Assembly: GCF_002090175.1 (NCBI RefSeq)
Contig: NZ_BBRN01000006.1
Coordinates: 186,001 to 250,000, forward strand
Source of the DNA: Demequina sp. NBRC 110057
GTDB lineage: Bacteria; Actinomycetota; Actinomycetes; Actinomycetales; Demequinaceae
DNA: 64,000 bases
Direction of reading: 5' to 3'
The translations under genes were made by a program, and so were the position numbers. Positions 61,918 through 64,000 of the stretch are shown here, piece after piece (positions within the stretch are counted from its first letter, which is position 1; every line of letters begins with the position of its first letter). The notes beneath the pieces are model-generated. The model had not been told where the DNA came from and did no database searches. It saw only the letters and a list, made by a program, of their open reading frames with translations.

Positions 61918-62126
61918 GATGGCACTCCTTGAGTTATGGGCACACGCCCCCCGATAGAACGCTTGTCACCCTAACCCGGCCCTGAGAGAGCAGCAATGGG
62001 GAGTTCTCCCCATAGCGCCTCACAGCATGTCTCCCTAGGCTGATCGCCTTCGGAGGCTGTGCGCGGCCATCGAGGGTTCCAGCGCGCGCGTTAGGATCGC
62101 ATCTGCACGAATATGGGAGGTCATGC
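61918..62126. promoter_or_regulatory. Divergent control region of the two WXG cassettes
   Basis: Contains the perfect palindrome ATGGGGAG-TT-CTCCCCAT at 61996-62013, a good operator candidate placed roughly midway between the two starts. TAGGAT (near 62093) is a possible -10 for the rightward gene. Confidence 0.5.
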
Positions 62127-62423
62127 ATGTCGGGGGGCACGCTCAAGGTCGACACAGCCATGGTGAGAACGATGGCTACGTATTTGACGACGGTCCATGC
62201 CGAGTTGGGGCGCGCGGACGCACGAAGCCACGCCGTCGCCGACGCCGTCGGCGACGCGCATCTGGCGGACACCTTGCGAAATTTCTCGGACGCGTGGGAC
62301 AACCGCCGCGAAGAGATGGTGGGCCAGATCGGCACCTTTCGCGACGCAGCCAAGGCCGTTGCCGACGCGTTTGACCAGGCGGAGTCGGAACTCGCCGCCA
62401 CCGCCGATCAGGCACGCTCATGA
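62127..62423 (+). CDS. WXG100-like small helical protein of the rightward cassette
   Basis: A 98-residue helical hairpin: KVDTAMVRTMATYLTTVHAELGRADARSHAVADAV, then NFSDAWDNRREEMVGQIGTFRDAAKAVADAFDQAESEL. The AWDNRR turn takes the place of WXG. A GGGAGG ribosome site lies seven bases before the ATG. Its stop overlaps the next ATG (ATGA). It mirrors the small protein at 59100-59402 (both have a D-x-W-D turn), so the two cassettes share this component as well. Confidence 0.78.
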   Translation: MSGGTLKVDTAMVRTMATYLTTVHAELGRADARSHAVADAVGDAHLADTLRNFSDAWDNRREEMVGQIGTFRDAAKAVADAFDQAESELAATADQARS

Positions 62424-63721
62424 CCGACCTTCCTCACGTCGCGGGCGACGTCCCCACCATTGAGCGCGCAGCCGGCAACTATTCCGACGTTGCGGCGGCC
62501 GTTCGCGACGCCGCGAGGGCCATGCGCTCCCTCAGTCACGGCACGCATGGATCACAGAGCGATGCCGTGACCGCCCTGGCGAGCCAAGCTGGCACCGTTG
62601 CCGATCGTCTGGACCGGCTCGAGGATCGCTATCGCGCCGCAGGGTCCGCACTCACCACCTACGCCCGCGAGCTCGATTCTCTGCAGGTCTCCGCCGACGA
62701 GTCCATCTCTCGCGCTGCGACGGCAGCCGAGGACCGCGACCGTGCGACCCGCCTCGCCGACTACTACCGCGCCGAGTATGACGGCGCGACCGACCCCGCC
62801 GCCGCGACCGAAGCACTCAGCAATCAACGCTATTGGGAGGGACAGCGGGACGAGGCTGCTGCTGCCGTCTCCCATGCCGCCGCTGCCGTCGATGACGCTC
62901 ACCGAGCCCAGGCGGCCGCCGCCCGTCGCGCCGCCGATGCCATCGACACCGCAGTCGACGCCGACGGCCTCAACGACTCGTGGTGGGACAACGTCAAGGG
63001 TTGGGTCTCCGACAATGCCGGGCTCTTGCGGGCACTCAAGGACGCGCTATCGATGGTCACCACAGTCCTGACCTTCGTGAGCATGGTGATCCCCGTCGTG
63101 GCCCCCTTCGCCTTGGCAAGTGCGGCGTTGACCGTCGGCCTCTCGGGGCTCCTCGCCGCGAGTGGTGAAATCTCGTGGCTCGAGTTCGGGCTCGACGCGC
63201 TCCTCCTGGTGACGGCAGGCGTGGGAGCCGTGGCCGGCAAAGTCGTGTCGACATCCGTCAGCGGGTTGAAGAGCGCGCGCGTCGCGCGCCTGGCGGCCCA
63301 GGGTGGGGCCAAGAGCCCCCTCCGCCAGGTGACAGGGTCGTTCAACAGGCTCTCGATACCCACGCGCACCATGAGCCAGAAGTTCACGGCTGCGATTCCC
63401 CTCAAGGGAATCGCGGCGAAGTATCGAGGCATCGGAAACGCCCACGCGTGGCGCATCTTCACCATGTCGAAGGTCGGCGCCAGCGCCGCCGACGATGCCT
63501 TCATCAAGCCCGGAATGGCATGGATTCGCGCGGCCCGTGCGACCGCAGTGACGCAGACGGTGTTCCGCGTGAGTGACACTATCGGGGGTCATGCCCGTAC
63601 CGTGGAGCAGGCGTTGACCCCCACGCCCCTCGACCCCGTCACCGCCGTCGCTCGCGGCATCGCGGACGGGCACGAGTACCTACATCGAGCAACGACGGCG
63701 ACCCTTGGAGGACAGCGATGA
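62420..63721 (+). CDS. Type VII-associated protein with shared helical trunk and different C-terminus
   Basis: A 433-residue protein. Residues 1-190 match the trunk of the lipase-like protein in length and layout: LTTYARELDSL near 80, a middle RDRATR/YW section, then AAARRAADAIDTAVDADGLNDSWWDNV at 165-191 (against AAANAIRDAMDATNDGFWDGV). Two or three hydrophobic helices follow (about 211-275). The C-terminal 150 residues are basic (KSARVARLAAQGGAKSPLRQVTG, AWRIFTMSKVGASAADDAF, GIADGHEYLHRAT) and match no toxin fold I know. Overlaps its neighbours at both ends (ATGA). Confidence 0.78.
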   Translation: MTDLPHVAGDVPTIERAAGNYSDVAAAVRDAARAMRSLSHGTHGSQSDAVTALASQAGTVADRLDRLEDRYRAAGSALTTYARELDSLQVSADESISRAATAAEDRDRATRLADYYRAEYDGATDPAAATEALSNQRYWEGQRDEAAAAVSHAAAAVDDAHRAQAAAARRAADAIDTAVDADGLNDSWWDNVKGWVSDNAGLLRALKDALSMVTTVLTFVSMVIPVVAPFALASAALTVGLSGLLAASGEISWLEFGLDALLLVTAGVGAVAGKVVSTSVSGLKSARVARLAAQGGAKSPLRQVTGSFNRLSIPTRTMSQKFTAAIPLKGIAAKYRGIGNAHAWRIFTMSKVGASAADDAFIKPGMAWIRAARATAVTQTVFRVSDTIGGHARTVEQALTPTPLDPVTAVARGIADGHEYLHRATTATLGGQR

Positions 63722-64000
63722 GACTCGGCCCACCGCAGCGATCCCGGCTGCACGAGCCAGAGGAACGCTCTTACCTCCTTCTCTTCGTCGCCCTCTGCTG
63801 GCTCGTCGTTCTCGGCCTTGGCCCCATCGCGGCGGTGTGGATTGCCTCCATGTTCACCGGCGTCTACGAAGGCGAGGAAGGCTTCCCCGCCTTCACCACC
63901 CTGAGCCCCTCGCTCGCGGTGCCAGCAATCCTTATTGCGATCGTCATCGTTCGCACCTTCCCCGCACCGCTGAAGCACCCTCACGGCATGACCCGCGGAG
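63718..64000 (+). CDS. Small membrane protein of the rightward cassette (3' end outside window)
   Basis: 94 complete codons are visible. About 20 polar residues, a helix (SYLLLFVALCWLVVLGLGPIAAVWIASMF), a short acidic outside loop (YEGEEGF) and a second helix (SLAVPAILIAIVIVRTF), then a basic cytoplasmic end. Start ATG overlaps the stop of the large trunk protein. By analogy with the lipoprotein in the leftward cassette this is the candidate membrane partner or immunity protein. No family recognised. Confidence 0.7.
   Translation, partial: MRLGPPQRSRLHEPEERSYLLLFVALCWLVVLGLGPIAAVWIASMFTGVYEGEEGFPAFTTLSPSLAVPAILIAIVIVRTFPAPLKHPHGMTRG

Overview
The window is very GC-rich, with G/C-ending codons, many GTG starts, GTGA/ATGA stop-start overlaps and many start codons lying only 6-8 bases after a TANNNT hexamer (leaderless genes). 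Gene content (nitrate-sensing-type histidine kinase of conservon style, DUF222/HNH and DUF559 nucleases, WXG100-like proteins, LppM-like lipoproteins, LPxTG surface protein) points to an actinobacterium, probably of the order Micrococcales. The genus is inferred only. I saw no tRNA, rRNA or CRISPR array.

Layout. 1-2787: a large sensor kinase running off the left edge. 2963-8337: quinone oxidoreductase, AGE-type sugar isomerase, two HAD phosphatases and seryl-tRNA synthetase. 8378-11624: a lipid kinase and prephenate dehydratase, separated by a 1.14-kb cassette (9537-10681) in which one AbiEi/DUF559 nuclease gene is bounded by 57-bp inverted repeats. 11621-14371: glycosyltransferase and phosphoglucomutase. 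14469-22547: an 8-kb gene for a sortase-anchored repeat protein. 22707-30392: TetR regulator, two LppM-like lipoproteins, an MFS transporter, an ECF-type sigma factor with a membrane-anchored partner, and an ATP-grasp protein followed by a second member of the partner's family. 30511-34833: PatB-like lyase, methyltransferase, and a membrane protein / copper chaperone / DyP peroxidase group. 34924-38578: an aminoglycoside-phosphotransferase-fold kinase, topoisomerase IB, an acetyltransferase and a second kinase-fold protein that has lost its catalytic residues. 38869-42000: KhtT/KhtU-like potassium/proton antiporter, a second acetyltransferase and a lone type IV-like pilin behind a CRP/GlxR-like site. 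42016-45038: metE and osmC, convergent with the next operon. 45049-53008: an ABC importer operon with two phosphatases and an RpiR regulator. 53103-56208: metF, 3-methyladenine glycosylase and a DUF222/HNH nuclease. 56260-64000: nudix, gcvH and gcvT, then two divergent cassettes of WXG-type secreted proteins.

The most noteworthy observations are the inverted-repeat-bounded DUF559 cassette, the two divergent type VII-like cassettes whose large proteins share an N-terminal trunk but differ at the C-terminus, and a strongly over-represented nonamer (GGCCGATGC) that also recurs in the little noncoding DNA present.
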